Under the pieces are notes generated by a model. That model saw only the letters and a program-made list of their open reading frames with translations, was not told where the DNA came from and searched no databases. The position numbers and the translations under genes are program-made. A DNA stretch of 64,000 nucleotides from Sinotaia quadrata (taxonomy: Eukaryota > Mollusca > Gastropoda > Architaenioglossa > Viviparidae), in the NCBI GenBank assembly GCA_028829895.1, contig CM054179.1, positions 50,365,391-50,429,390 of the forward strand, read 5' to 3'. Below are positions 40,655 to 46,779 of the stretch, piece after piece (the stretch's first letter is position 1; every line of letters starts with the position of its first letter).

Positions 40655-43600
40655 GAAAGAAAGAAAGAAAGAATCATACTACTGAAAGGGGGAAAAAAAA
40701 AGGTTGACTTAAAAGATCTCTTCTTCCCCCTTCATCATGACATGCTTTCAAAACAATCCCTCAAACCAGTTTTTTTTTTTTTTAAATAGGAAATGTTTAC
40801 ATCCCATGGAGCAGAAAGGATTACATAAATATAGAAACTACTTATTATTTACTGACTGCTTTGGGTTGAAGCAGTTTAATATCCTGGATCATATATAAAT
40901 GATATATATAAGCTATTATGTAAAGATTACAATTATTCTTCATTTTTCATAATATTGCTCTGTATAGTAGCACCCTCAGGAAACGCACTAAGAGTAAGAG
41001 CTACTGCACTATTCAGTAAACAGACGAGTCAAACCACTTCAATGAACAGCCAAAGCAGAGAGCGGCACTCGTTGTGCAGTCTTTAGTAGGAATGGCATTT
41101 TCTCTGCCATGCGTCACTGGAGCACAGCTCACAACCCGGTCCGCAACTTACGACTGACAGTTCAATCAATCATGCTGCCTGTAATCGTGAGTCATACGCG
41201 ATTGACCAAACACCCTGTGGTCATACAAAGACTAAGTGACAGTTGGCATTGCAACACTAACCCATTCAAATGGCATTATGCAAGAGGTCTGAATTCTAAA
41301 TTTAACGTCGCAGTCCATCGCCGCTAGTGGCATCAGTGATCGGTGCTGGCTGCTGTTAAGAACGTGGACATTTAAAAAATAAATAAATAAATAAATAATG
41401 CTTCTGGTAGTAAATATTTTATAACAGCGCCTGCTCTCTCTCACACACAAGAACTGAGATTTTGTCATTATTCATCTAATATTGAATCTTTCAAAACCAA
41501 ATAAAAGATGAAAGAATGGGTAAAAACTGGGAGGTTTTTGTTTTGTTTTGGCTTTTTTTTTGGGGGGGTTGACGTAAAAGTTCCTTGCTGTTATGATGGA
41601 TCTAACGTCATGCATAATTCATGAGGAAGTCCACTGTGTTATCCTCACCTCTCACCAGTTATCTGTCTTGAAATCTTTAACGTTGCGGGAATAGAAGTTT
41701 ATACGGTATGATAAATAAAAGACTTAAACTATTACGATTTTATTACAGCATTAATGCATGCACGCAATAAAAACAAACGTGCTTTAAGTGTATCACATCA
41801 GACATAATATAATCAATGACATAAAACTTACTTATGGCTAATAAACATTTTAATTAGTTGGAAAATGGGTATATGAATTTCTAGGGCTAATAAACATTTT
41901 AATTAGTTGGAAAATATAACTTCTATGGATAATAAACATTTTAATTAGTTGGTAAATGGGTATATGAATTTCTAGGGCTAATAAACATTTTAATTAGTTG
42001 GTAAATGGGTATACAGATTGTGTATAACCATAGGAAGTATATCAGCATGAATTGTGATAAAATTACATAAGTAAGTGTGAAAGTAACTTATGCAAATATC
42101 GTTACAGCAAGAAAACTTTTGTGTCTGGCTAATTAATATATTTTTAATTTTTATATTCAAACAGATTACTTTTACTATTTGCGACATTTTAAAACTGGTT
42201 TAATAAATAAACAACAAACCAAAAGTCGCTGCATTTGGTGCCAAATTGTATTTTTATTTTAGTGGGAGGAAATGAATTAAGTAAAATCGAAAGATTAAAC
42301 TACACAGTCAGCTGTTATTATTACTTGAGCCGCTATAACAAGAAGGTAAATATAACAATTGTCAAACTGGGTTTGTCTGAAGTCCTGCGACGCGAACTTA
42401 ATTGGCTTGTCGACAAAAGGTTACAAGGGACAGAGACCTCACGCACCTAAGTTCTCACGCGCGAAATCACATACCCTGGAAAAAAAAAAAACAAGGAACG
42501 TGCTGTTTGTTATCTACATTGATGGAATAAGCCTATCCCATCACTCCCAAGCACGTGTTCCGTTCATTCTGGCAATACTAAACCGATTGTAGCTCAGTGT
42601 AAGCACGCTAATGGCTGTTTTATGTTAACACGCCAAGGTTGTTTATTTGTACATCAAATAGCTCTATGTTAGCACGTCAACGTTGTTTCATATTTGTACA
42701 TCAAATAGCTCTATGTTAGCACGTCAACGTTGTTTCATATCTGTACACCAGTGTCACTCCACATCAGTACGCCAAAGTTGTTTAGCTAACATTTGTACAT
42801 CAACGTAGCTCCATGCTAGAAAGCAAAAGTTATTTCACATCTGTACACATGCGTAGCTCTATGGTTGCACGCCAAAGTTTTTTAACAGTTGTACATCAAC
42901 GTAACTCTATGTTTGCCAGCCAAAGTTGTTTCATCCGTATACCAAAATAAGTCCATGCTACCAAATTGTTTCATCTGTACACCAACGTAACTCCATGTTA
43001 GCATGCCAAAGTTGTTTAACATTTGTATACCAACGTAGCTCTATGTTTGCACGCCAAAGTTGTTTAATAACTGTACACCAACGTAGCTCTATGTTAGAAC
43101 GCCAAAATTGTTGCATATCTGTACACCAACGTAGCTCTATGTTAGAACGCCAAAATTGTTGCATATCTGTACACCAACGCATCTCTGTTTTAGCACAACA
43201 GTTTTGTTCCATGATAATGTACCACTCACTGTAGCTCTGAGCTAACATGCCCATTGTTGTTTCACATCACCAAGCCCAATACTGTTTCACTTCGTCATCA
43301 GGCCCAATGTTGTTTCAAGTCATCATGCCCAATGTTGTTTCATGTCATCATGCCCAATGTTGTTTCACGTCATCATGCCCAATGTTGTTTCACGTTATCA
43401 TGCCCAATGTTAGCCATGCAAATGGTGCTCAGTGCTGGCACGCCAAACTGCTCATGTCATGTTATTCGGCGTTAGCACGCCAGTGTTGCTGACACCAAGG
43501 TTGCTTCACATTCTTTTTGTTTGCATAGCATTGTTATTCAGTTTTAGCAAGCCAATGTTGCTCATAGTCAAATATGGGCATGTTAGCATATCAATGATAT

Positions 43601-44602
43601 TCCGTATTATCAAAGGTCTAAGTTAGCATATCCGTATTAATTTGCCAAAGTTGTTTGATGTTAGCATGCAATGTATTAACTTGTCAATGATATTCCGTAT
43701 TTAACACTTCAATGCAGTTGCAAGCTAGCATGCCAGTGGTAACCTTTGCTTAATTAATAAGACAGTGTTGCTCTGCGAACACACTTTATTGCACGACGTT
43801 AACAAGTCACGCTTTGCAAGAAGCTCTTACGCCATTTGACCGTAGCTATGGGAGCAACAGAAAGTTACATGATAGGCAAGACCAAGCGGTGAACACTGAC
43901 CGACATATTTTTTCTTCAAGGAAACTATTGCATTGTAAAATGAAACTGTTGTCAGATTATGTAAATGTTCTTTTCAGTTATCGAAGATAGACCCCAAGCT
44001 TCACAAAACATTCAATATAAGTCACATGTTTTGTTTTGGTTTTTTTTTTTAGGAAGAGCCGTGAAGAGAGAGCGTGCGTGAAAGCACTTTTTTGAGGTAT
44101 TTTTTTAATCTAAAACCTGTCACAAAAATGTTACAGTTGGATATCTGTCGTCACTGATGAGCAAAAGCCTCAGTTCAAGCACGCAGCCCAAGTCGATTCT
44201 TCTACTTGTCTGTTACTGTTAAGGTGAAACACACACAAACACGCGCGCGCGCGCATTTATTTTCATTATTATAAAAAGGTATACAAATACCCCGACAAAG
44301 AATTTCGGAATATGAAGATTACTCATCAAACTACTCCAACACGCCCACAATGCACTCACATTTTTAAATACCAACTTCTGGCCAAAACAGCTCTTGTTTA
44401 CAGACATAAACCCAACAGAAAATAACGAGGACAGCCGCAACGACATCAGCACAGTACAGAATAAAACAAGATGGCAAAAGTATTGCTACACATTCAACTA
44501 TCTATCTAGTAATCCATGTATCTCTGAATTGCTCGCAGCCTTACCCATCAGGCAAACCAAAAGTGCGTTTGCAACCGATAAACAGGCAGACATCATCTTC
44601 AT
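1388..44602 (-). CDS. NCAM/Fas2: NCAM/Fasciclin II/apCAM-type cell adhesion gene (17 coding exons, 774 aa)
   Basis: A homophilic adhesion protein of the NCAM/FasII/apCAM family, which acts at the cell surface in axon fasciculation and synapse growth (family knowledge). The joined exons give a signal peptide (1 to about 23), Ig1 (Cys50, Cys106), Ig2 (Cys147, Cys198), Ig3 (Cys244, Cys288), Ig4 (Cys329, Cys397), Ig5 (Cys440, Cys500), FN3-1 (about 520-617), FN3-2 (about 621-725) and an acidic tail to residue 774. Exon lengths are 58, 178, 137, 144, 138, 119, 145, 149, 178, 203, 106, 168, 135, 125, 196, 21 and 125 nt. All junctions agree in phase, all inter-domain introns are phase 1, and the only stop is the last codon. 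N-glycosylation sequons include NGT at 193, NVT at 316, NLT at 437 and an NIS in FN3-2. No membrane segment was found. The family call is firm; the isoform and exact orthology are inferred. Confidence 0.93.
1513..3349 (-). other. Intron 16
   Basis: AT-rich. It holds the 90-bp duplication at about 2007-2190 and a possible alternative hydrophobic end exon at 2872-2909 (see findings). I see nothing else. Confidence 0.6.
2007..2190. repeat. 90-bp tandem duplication
   Basis: Two head-to-tail copies beginning TTTTTTGGCTCCAGTC, offset by exactly 90 bp, differ by about one base (A/G at 2070 versus 2160). This implies a recent duplication. Confidence 0.95.
3350..3370 (-). CDS. Exon 16: 21-nt microexon
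   Basis: Flanked by a good acceptor (CATGTTTTCAG) and donor (ACCG|GTGAGA). It is phase 1 at both ends, so it can be included or skipped without a frame change. It adds DGTSMET between FN3-2 and the tail. Its length is divisible by three and the frame across both junctions is open, so it behaves like an alternative neuronal-type microexon. Use in transcripts is inferred. Confidence 0.75.
3371..4007 (-). other. Intron 15
   Basis: A 637-nt intron between the last FN3 exon and the microexon. This is where a transmembrane exon would be expected by comparison with NCAM. I looked on the minus strand and saw no hydrophobic phase-1 exon. Confidence 0.6.
4008..4203 (-). CDS. Exon 15: FN3-2, second half
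   Basis: Encodes residues 662-727, with RSYEIRGLQKLTYYQAKI and AVNRIGQSDPAE, the FN3 E to G strands. An NIS sequon is present. The acceptor is GATGTATTCAG, phase 0, and the donor is CTTGGAG|GTAAGA, phase 1. The last domain ends at about residue 725. Confidence 0.93.
4204..6039 (-). other. Intron 14, distal part
   Basis: AT-rich intron sequence with no recognisable coding or mobile element. Confidence 0.6.
6040..6455. repeat. 84-bp tandem array starting at the intron 14 donor
   Basis: About five units with period 84. Each repeats the minus-strand phrase GTAATTTACTAATTTAGTG that forms the real 5' splice site at 6455. The phrase ends at 6124, 6208, 6292, 6376 and 6455 (the last is real). The other copies read TTAA|GTAATT, so they are weaker donor look-alikes. 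The array is flush with exon 14. Confidence 0.9.
6456..6580 (-). CDS. Exon 14: FN3-2, first half
   Basis: Encodes residues 620-661: RRPDKLLIV, DSYTLEWDLVSDGGADITNFEITYSK, with the strand-B Trp kept. The acceptor is TGTTTTTCAG, phase 1. The donor is TCTAAG|GTAATT, phase 0, and it forms the first edge of the 84-bp intronic array at 6040-6455. Confidence 0.93.
6581..9618 (-). other. Intron 13
   Basis: Contains a long CA run at about 6979-7027. A slightly less AT-rich patch near 7960-8430 has a short open frame that I do not recognise. Otherwise it is plain AT-rich sequence. Confidence 0.55.
6979..7027. repeat. (CA)n microsatellite
   Basis: Uninterrupted CA dinucleotides in intron 13, preceded by mixed GTGTGCGCACGCATG. 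Confidence 0.97.
9619..9753 (-). CDS. Exon 13: FN3-1, second half
   Basis: Encodes residues 575-620 with LEPNTEYEIQAFAVNDVG, the diagnostic FN3 F-G region. The acceptor is TTTAATTTGCAG and the donor CAAGTCA|GTAAGT. Both ends are phase 1. Confidence 0.94.
9754..11846 (-). other. Intron 12
   Basis: AT-rich. I see no gene, element or notable repeat. Confidence 0.6.
11847..12014 (-). CDS. Exon 12: FN3-1, first half
   Basis: Encodes residues 519-575: VPGEPSIKV, then GGQPVKSFYITYKK, the FN3 strands A to C'. The conserved strand-B Trp is absent (GLTLGDP), with Leu at or near its position. The acceptor is TTGTTAACAG and the donor ACCAAAA|GTAAGT. Both ends are phase 1. Confidence 0.92.
12741..13160. 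repeat. Insertion flanked by diverged direct copies in intron 11
   Basis: Two related blocks, about 12741-12828 and 13048-13130, share GAGGTCTATTAATT-like starts and CTATCTTTTCCATTAGAG ends. They bracket a GC-richer insert (about 12829-13047) with a GGT/GGTGGT run. A third partial copy begins near 13137. The insert looks foreign to the intron, but I could not place it in a family. Confidence 0.5.
13289..13394 (-). CDS. Exon 11: Ig5, second half
   Basis: Encodes residues 484-519, with FGFYTC (Cys500) and HANNRFG, ending in the linker to FN3-1. The acceptor is TTTTGTATGTAG, phase 0, and the donor is GCGA|GTAAGT, phase 1. Confidence 0.9.
13395..16088 (-). other. Intron 10
   Basis: AT-rich. It holds a short local duplication near 15885-15967 (phrase AAATCTAAAAGTTAATATTT twice) and a G-rich patch at 14050-14075. 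Nothing else is recognised. Confidence 0.55.
16089..16291 (-). CDS. Exon 10: Ig5, first half
   Basis: Encodes residues 416-483 with GGNTNLTC (Cys440, sequon at Asn437), GNPEPVITW and the D-E region. The acceptor is TTGATTCTAG, phase 1, and the donor is CTCATT|GTAAGT, phase 0. Confidence 0.93.
16292..17432 (-). other. Intron 9
   Basis: I see nothing beyond AT-rich intron sequence and a pyrimidine run near 17365-17395. Confidence 0.55.
17433..17610 (-). CDS. Exon 9: Ig4, second half
   Basis: Encodes residues 357-416, with VPSDAADYVC (Cys397) and LARNGAG. The acceptor is CTTTTTTCAG, phase 0, and the donor is CCAAT|GTGAGT, phase 1. Confidence 0.93.
17630..17830. repeat. Degenerate ~65-bp repeat, three units
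   Basis: The phrases GGTCAATTNNATTGTCTT and GCATCTAAAGT recur three times at about 65-bp spacing in intron 8. Confidence 0.6.
17989..19600 (+). pseudogene. 5'-truncated non-LTR retrotransposon (reverse transcriptase part)
   Basis: Plus-strand remains of a LINE-type endonuclease/reverse transcriptase, antisense to the host gene inside intron 8. Recognisable parts in order: TEYCSDLYSH near 17989; KKGKAAGIDNFPAELV near 18120-18170; GVRQGCLLSPVLFNIFLE near 18660-18715; the catalytic FADDID motif near 18790; FKYLGVIVTDEGSKPE near 18980; and a C-terminal WYGHVTR...GRQRKRCEDNISEWTG...VPQR region to about 19570. A (GATA)n-like tail follows. Stops and frameshifts interrupt it between about 18365 and 18520 and again after 19208. 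The clade was not resolved; the ORF type is widespread in molluscs and corals. It is inactive. Confidence 0.9.
19924..20572. mobile_element. Possible mariner-like MITE
   Basis: The left end CAGTAAAACCTTGATATAA follows a TA. Near the right end, TTGCGTTATCGTGGGGTTCC reads as an imperfect inverted copy. This start is typical of Tc1/mariner-type elements (family knowledge). The match is loose and the right boundary is uncertain. It ends about 70 bp from exon 8. Confidence 0.35.
20644..20792 (-). CDS. Exon 8: Ig4, first half
   Basis: Encodes residues 307-356: VPPSIEP linker, MDEGNNFRFVC (Cys329), GDPKPNVFW (Trp341). The acceptor is TTATTTTTCAG. The donor is TCAGGT|GTAAGT, phase 0. The alternative CAG|GTGTAA two bases earlier would put a stop at the start of exon 9, so it is rejected. 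Confidence 0.92.
22475..22610. repeat. ~65-bp tandem duplication
   Basis: The phrase GTAAACTGCAAGTATTCTTA, followed by CATGATTTAGCA and then GTAGCTAAACAGAAA, occurs twice with small differences. Confidence 0.85.
22902..23130. repeat. ~114-bp tandem duplication
   Basis: Two nearly identical copies beginning CTTTTAATACTAAATGTTG and ending CACTATGAGANGTCTAGTC, the second starting near 23016. Confidence 0.9.
24002..24146 (-). CDS. Exon 7: Ig3, second half
   Basis: Encodes residues 259-307 with TRDDEGKYEC (Cys288) and QARNEGG, a classic I-set F-G region. The acceptor is AATCTTTCAG, phase 0, and the donor is CTTG|GTGAGT, phase 1. Confidence 0.93.
24570..25165. repeat. 37-bp minisatellite
   Basis: About 16 imperfect units containing ACAGATACAAGTGAGTCTG and TTGGTTGTTTGTAAACTT, in intron 6. 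The unit length is not divisible by three, and the open frames over it are repeat artefacts. Units differ by substitutions and small deletions. Confidence 0.93.
25797..25915 (-). CDS. Exon 6: Ig3, first half
   Basis: Encodes residues 219-258: strand A to C of Ig3 with EGDNLELFC (Cys244). The core Trp that normally follows the C-x-A-x-G-x-P-x-P stretch is Tyr256 here (PKYRYLK). The acceptor has a long T run ending TTTTAG. The donor is TTGAAG|GTCAGT, phase 0. Intron 5, just upstream, is only 277 nt, the shortest in the gene. Confidence 0.9.
26193..26330 (-). CDS. Exon 5: Ig2, second half
   Basis: Encodes residues 173-219 with MEDNGTYNC (Cys198, and an N-glycosylation sequon at Asn193). The acceptor is TTTGTTACAG. 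The donor CACTG|GTACAC is weak at position +5 but is the only one that joins exon 6 in frame. Confidence 0.88.
27518..27952. repeat. 23-bp minisatellite, left block
   Basis: About 18 units of a 23-mer with core CTAATCACTCTCATCTTG then TGTCC, in intron 4. Some units are six bases longer and contain CCCTAACCCTAA, a telomere-like phrase. The array is split by the transposon at 27955-29203 and resumes at 29206. Confidence 0.95.
27955..29203. mobile_element. TA-flanked inverted-repeat DNA transposon, 1249 bp, inserted in the minisatellite
   Basis: The two ends are 34-bp inverted repeats with one mismatch, beginning TGTGACCTGTCACCAC and running to about 27988 on the left and 29170 on the right. 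A TA lies on each side (27953-27954 and 29204-29205), as for Tc1/mariner-type insertion. The inside is less AT-rich than the intron. It carries only a short acidic fragment near 28515-28625 (VDVADGFSSESDTDSE, then basic residues and a stop), possibly a transposase N-terminus. No catalytic domain is seen, so this is likely a non-autonomous derivative. The superfamily is unproven. Confidence 0.88.
29206..29316. repeat. 23-bp minisatellite, right block
   Basis: About five more units of the array at 27518-27952, cut off from it by the transposon. Same register and same core. Confidence 0.93.
29704..30495. mobile_element. Candidate solo or partial LTR
   Basis: A 792-bp stretch starts TGTAAC and ends ATTACA (TGTAA/TTACA inverted ends). 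It is GC-richer than the intron around it and has a TATA-like GATAAATACAG near 29783. No target duplication, primer binding site or paired LTR is convincing. It could be another kind of element. Confidence 0.25.
31439..31582 (-). CDS. Exon 4: Ig2, first half
   Basis: Encodes residues 125-173, including IYC (Cys147) and the core Trp in LTWYK. The acceptor is TTTGTCTGCAG and the donor GGACAG|GTAAAG. Both ends are phase 1. Confidence 0.92.
32600..32985. repeat. 49-bp minisatellite of splice-donor copies in intron 3
   Basis: Seven to eight units with period 45-50 bp begin flush at the exon 3 donor. Five units repeat TTGTACAGTGAGT (minus strand) perfectly, so each has the last exon bases plus a consensus donor. 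The GTGAGT copies lie at 32738-32743, 32788-32793, 32837-32842, 32882-32887 and 32931-32936. The real one is at 32980-32985. The two farthest units have decayed. Confidence 0.95.
32986..33122 (-). CDS. Exon 3: Ig1, second half
   Basis: Encodes residues 79-125 with the second Ig1 cysteine in the DxGSYTC motif (Cys106). The acceptor is TTTTGACAG and the donor TTGTACA|GTGAGT, phase 1. This donor is the first of a row of near-identical copies that form a minisatellite in intron 3. Confidence 0.92.
33777..33861. repeat. (GT)n microsatellite, about 85 bp
   Basis: Long uninterrupted GT run in intron 2. Open frames through it are artefacts. Confidence 0.98.
34954..36435 (-). pseudogene. Decayed repetitive ORF, probably transposon-related
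   Basis: Minus-strand fragments line up in one direction but are broken by stops and frameshifts. They include a basic segment (RALITHFGTMSTKKVKKGSF near 36310), AAAKAEFSKQLILRKHIF near 35740, FFSDGAGGHFKN near 35400, WSSFATAHGKGSVVGIG near 35290, and a C-terminal part to 34954. The combination of FFSDGAGGHFKN-like and WxFxATxHGKG-like motifs is one I associate with multicopy uncharacterised proteins in invertebrate genomes. That is recollection, not a search. The biochemical role is unknown. No terminal repeats were found. Confidence 0.55.
37508..37685 (-). CDS. Exon 2: Ig1, first half
   Basis: Encodes residues 20-79, including the first Ig1 cysteine (ITFTC, Cys50) and Trp65 in LEWLD. The acceptor is TTTGCAG. 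The donor is GGCAG|GCAAGT, a GC donor rather than GT. Reading across it gives TDHGR then IFVTDLG in frame, while the nearest GT site runs off into stop-containing sequence. The exon starts in phase 1 and ends in phase 2. Confidence 0.88.
37815..37875 (+). pseudogene. 3'-end fragment of the same LINE family
   Basis: GTCATCAGTGGTGCCCCAAG, followed by TTGACAAGACTAAGTGATAG and a GATA tail, matches the last bases of the LINE at 19535-19590. It is a strongly 5'-truncated copy at the start of intron 1. Confidence 0.8.
38310..38545. repeat. ~39/78-bp tandem repeat
   Basis: Five to six units of an AT-rich phrase with TACAGACATTTTTTAATTAT and GTATTTGTACATATG, alternating between 'tatgtatttgtac' and 'tatgcatttgtgc' forms, in intron 1. 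Confidence 0.9.
40620..40672. repeat. (GT)n and (AAAG)n microsatellites
   Basis: A GT run (40622-40650) is followed directly by AAAG repeats. Confidence 0.95.
41833..42010. repeat. ~50-bp tandem repeat, four units
   Basis: GCTAATAAACATTTTAATTA then GTTGG recurs four times at 46-57-bp spacing in intron 1, with GGGTATATGAATTTCTAGG between most units. Confidence 0.93.
42610..43250. repeat. ~48-bp minisatellite
   Basis: About 13 imperfect units of GTACACCAACGTAGCTCTAT then GTTAGCACGCCAAAGTTG and TTTCATATCT. Units 43067-43180 are almost identical, and the outer ones diverge. Confidence 0.92.
43250..43780. repeat. 25-bp minisatellite grading into degenerate copies
   Basis: About seven units of CATGCCCAATGTTGTTTCA then CGTCAT (43260-43410). 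These grade into looser phrases with GTTAGCACGCCA/CAATGTTGCTC to about 43780. They share words with the 48-bp array next to it, so the block is probably one evolving satellite. Confidence 0.85.
44545..44602 (-). CDS. Exon 1: start codon and signal peptide
   Basis: This encodes MKMMSACLSVANALLVCLM followed by a G that completes Ala20 with exon 2. The hydrophobic run fits a secretory signal, with cleavage plausible near residues 22-23 before SLSITP. The donor is ATGG|GTAAGG, phase 1, exactly what exon 2 needs. An in-frame TGA at 44624-44626, eight codons upstream, and an A at -3 support this ATG. It is too short to show up as a long open frame and was found by looking for a phase-1 signal-peptide exon upstream of Ig1. 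Confidence 0.85.
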
Positions 44603-44780
44603 TCTGTCGATTATCCACAATTTTCACGACCTTACTTAAAATATATGTCAAGGTCGGTGATATCTGTAAAATCTCGCGGTTTGGGGGGTCAACTTCTGGT
44701 TCTGTAAACTTGTTACTGCAAAAGTATATTCGCTTTGAGCCGTTGTTTTAGAAGTTAGTCACTTATAGAATCGCAGAAAA
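44603..44780 (-). promoter_or_regulatory. 5' UTR and possible promoter of the adhesion gene
   Basis: The leader upstream of the ATG contains the in-frame TGA at 44624-44626. A TATA-like CTATAAG lies at 44762-44768 on the minus strand. A possible 3' splice site (ATACTTTTGCAG, near 44710) means the leader may begin in an upstream exon. No transcription start can be fixed from sequence. Confidence 0.3.
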
Positions 44781-44989
44781 CATGCATACTTTAAAAATAA
44801 GATGTGATCATCAAATTAATATGTTAAGGCAAGAATCAAGTAAGTTAGAATTCCCGCATTCTTCGGCACAACACTTTCTATTTCCAAGTTTGAAATATGC
44901 TTGTGCAAATAACACTGTCGCTGGATACCACACCAGCACCAGTACTCAGTTTTTTAACTTTCATAACTAAGACATAACTTTGGCATAGG

Positions 44990-45255
44990 TATGAACGGTA
45001 GTTTATTTTTTTTTTTAATTAGTAAAATAAAGAAAGCACACACAACTATGTGGGGAATTTTTCAGCTGCAAAGCAGACAGCCACTGTCTCCTGAAATCTG
45101 ACTCCAACAACGTTCAATAATATGAGATGAGTGTATCACATTTACAGTCACACGTTTGACTGTAAAATGTTCAAAACAAAATTGATTTAATATCTCTTTT
45201 AATTTTGTCCAGTTGTATGCACATCCACGCACTGCGCATTGAGTTCCACTGCTTC
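44990..45255 (-). pseudogene. THAP-like zinc-finger fragment, frameshifted
   Basis: Minus strand. TQCAVRGCAYNWTKLKEILN then FCFEHFT is followed, after a frame change, by CDCKCDT and DFRRQWLSALQLKNSPHSCV. The Cys pattern and the RRxWLxALxLKN segment resemble THAP-like DNA-binding domains found in invertebrate multicopy genes (family knowledge). One frameshift and one stop break it. It ends at AATTA followed by about 11 A's (near 45009-45019), so it could be a retrocopy or the remnant of a transposase N-terminus. It lies only about 400 bp upstream of exon 1 of the adhesion gene, on the same strand. Confidence 0.6.
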
Positions 45256-45495
45256 TATTCACTGTTTACAACCTAAACAAAATATTAAATATTGGCATCC
45301 GTTTAAGATTAAAACGTGAAATCGGAAGTTGACCACAAAATATATTTTTATTACAATTATAGCAGCGCACAAGGTAAGTTATGTTCATGAAAGTCGCGAG
45401 AGTTCTCCACTTCACTCTGTCCATTAACAGTAATCTCCCAACAGTGGCTCGCGCCAGGTGGCGAAACCGGCACAACTTGCCATCATTCCAAAACA

Positions 45496-46036
45496 CAGAA
45501 GGAAAAAACCACTCAAAGACAAGTTATCTAATTTATTTAAATAGAGAAACTTCATGACACACACTTTAAAGTATCTAAACATTCTACAATTGTCACTGAT
45601 ATCTACATCAGTACATGTCAGATTTTTAAGCCAATGAAAAGGAGTTATTTACACCAGTTCAAATCACTTACCTCGTAGCTTTATAAATAATAATAATAAT
45701 TACATTTTGAAATTTGGGGACAATTAATATTTTATTTTTTAAACAGTCTAAGTCATTAAATAAAATCAAGCTGAAAATAACTCAATGCCACATATTTTGG
45801 ATCTAGCCACCTCAATACAAAATTGTCACAACAGTTGGTAGTATTTGTTACCTAGCCACGCCAATACAAAATTCAGTACAAAAGCACTACTAACTGGGTT
45901 TTTTTATATAATTCTTTTTTAATAAATTCTTTTTTAAATTCCCATATATTAAGTGAATAAAATTATTAAACAATATCTTTAATAAAATGCTTTTAATTGT
46001 AGTAAACACTTAGACCATGCATATACTTTTGATAAC
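45496..46036. other. Intergenic stretch
   Basis: AT-rich, with a short repeated phrase (CTAGCCACNNCAATACAAAATT twice near 45804-45872). No gene seen. Confidence 0.5.
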
Positions 46037-46038
46037 TA

Positions 46039-46452
46039 CAGTGAGTCATCGACTTACGACCGCAATCGGTTCTGACAGAACGGTCGGAAGTCGATCTGGA
46101 CTACAGTTTATTTTATATCATTTTTCTACACATCTTACAAATGCACTGCCAGATACACAGTACACATATTACAAATGCACTGCCAGATACACAGTACACA
46201 TATTACAAATGCACTGCCAGATACACAGTACACATATTACAAACGCACTGCCAGATAGATATACAGTACACATTCTTACAAACGCACTGCCAGATAGATA
46301 TACAGTACACATTCTTACAAACGCACTGCCAGATAGATACACAGTACACATTCTTACAAACGCACTGCCAGATAGATACACAATGGTCGTGGTCGCAGTC
46401 GTACAATCGATGAGTTTTAAGTCGCGTAGATCGTTATGTCGACGACTAGCTG
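46039..46452. mobile_element. MITE-like element with an internal VNTR
   Basis: The left end CAGTGAGTCATCGACTTACG and the right end, read inverted (CAGCTAGTCGTCGACATAAC), match imperfectly, with TA on both sides (46037-46038 and 46453-46454). This is consistent with a Tc1/mariner-type MITE. Its middle is occupied by the tandem array at 46125-46385. Boundaries are inferred from the imperfect inverted repeats. Confidence 0.6.
46125..46385. repeat. 34- and 40-bp minisatellite
   Basis: Seven units of ACAAAYGCACTGCCAGATA. The first three are 34 bp (ATACACAGTACACATATT) and the later four 38-40 bp with an added GATA and a TTCT, showing a two-step expansion. Confidence 0.95.
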
Positions 46453-46544
46453 TAGTTTGTAATTTACACTCTCGCGCACACACTCAATTTTTTTTTCTGG
46501 TCTTGTCGATTTTATCAATCAGCAGATTGCCAGGCGTAAATGGC

Positions 46545-46778
46545 GGATATGACACACCCTGCGGAAACCCCCACAGGACATCATCACCCGGCAGGCTTTG
46601 CAGTGGAACCCCCAGGGAAAGAGACGTCGCCCTAGGACCACCTGGAGACAATCCTGCGAAGAGGAAATGAAGAGCTGCAACCTGTCATTGGGTGAACTGA
46701 AAAAGGCTGCCCAGAATCGAGTGCGATGGAGAGCTGTTGTCGAGGCCTTTTGTTCCACAGGGAATCCAAGGAGATAAG
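46545..46778 (+). pseudogene. 3' end of a second non-LTR retrotransposon
   Basis: In one frame this gives HTLRKPPQDIITRQALQWNP, then QGKRRRPRTTWRQSCEEEM, then LKKAAQNRVRWRAVVEAFC and a stop. This is the usual C-terminus of LINE reverse-transcriptase proteins (RKP...ALxWNPQGKRxRxRPxxTWRR...WRxxV). A TGA replaces the expected Gly codon before HTLRK, and nothing upstream continues. It is a dead fragment and differs from the LINE at 18-19.6 kb. Confidence 0.88.
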
Positions 46779-46779
46779 T

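Noticed and set aside
42926..43492. Frames with VHQRSSMLERQ-type repeats, and a superficial CRISPR-like look
   Set aside because: Tandem satellite units without unique spacers, in an animal genome; neither a gene nor a CRISPR array.
46017..46670. 217-residue plus-strand frame
   Set aside because: It runs through the MITE minisatellite and then crosses the LINE fragment in the wrong frame (the LINE protein reads in another frame).
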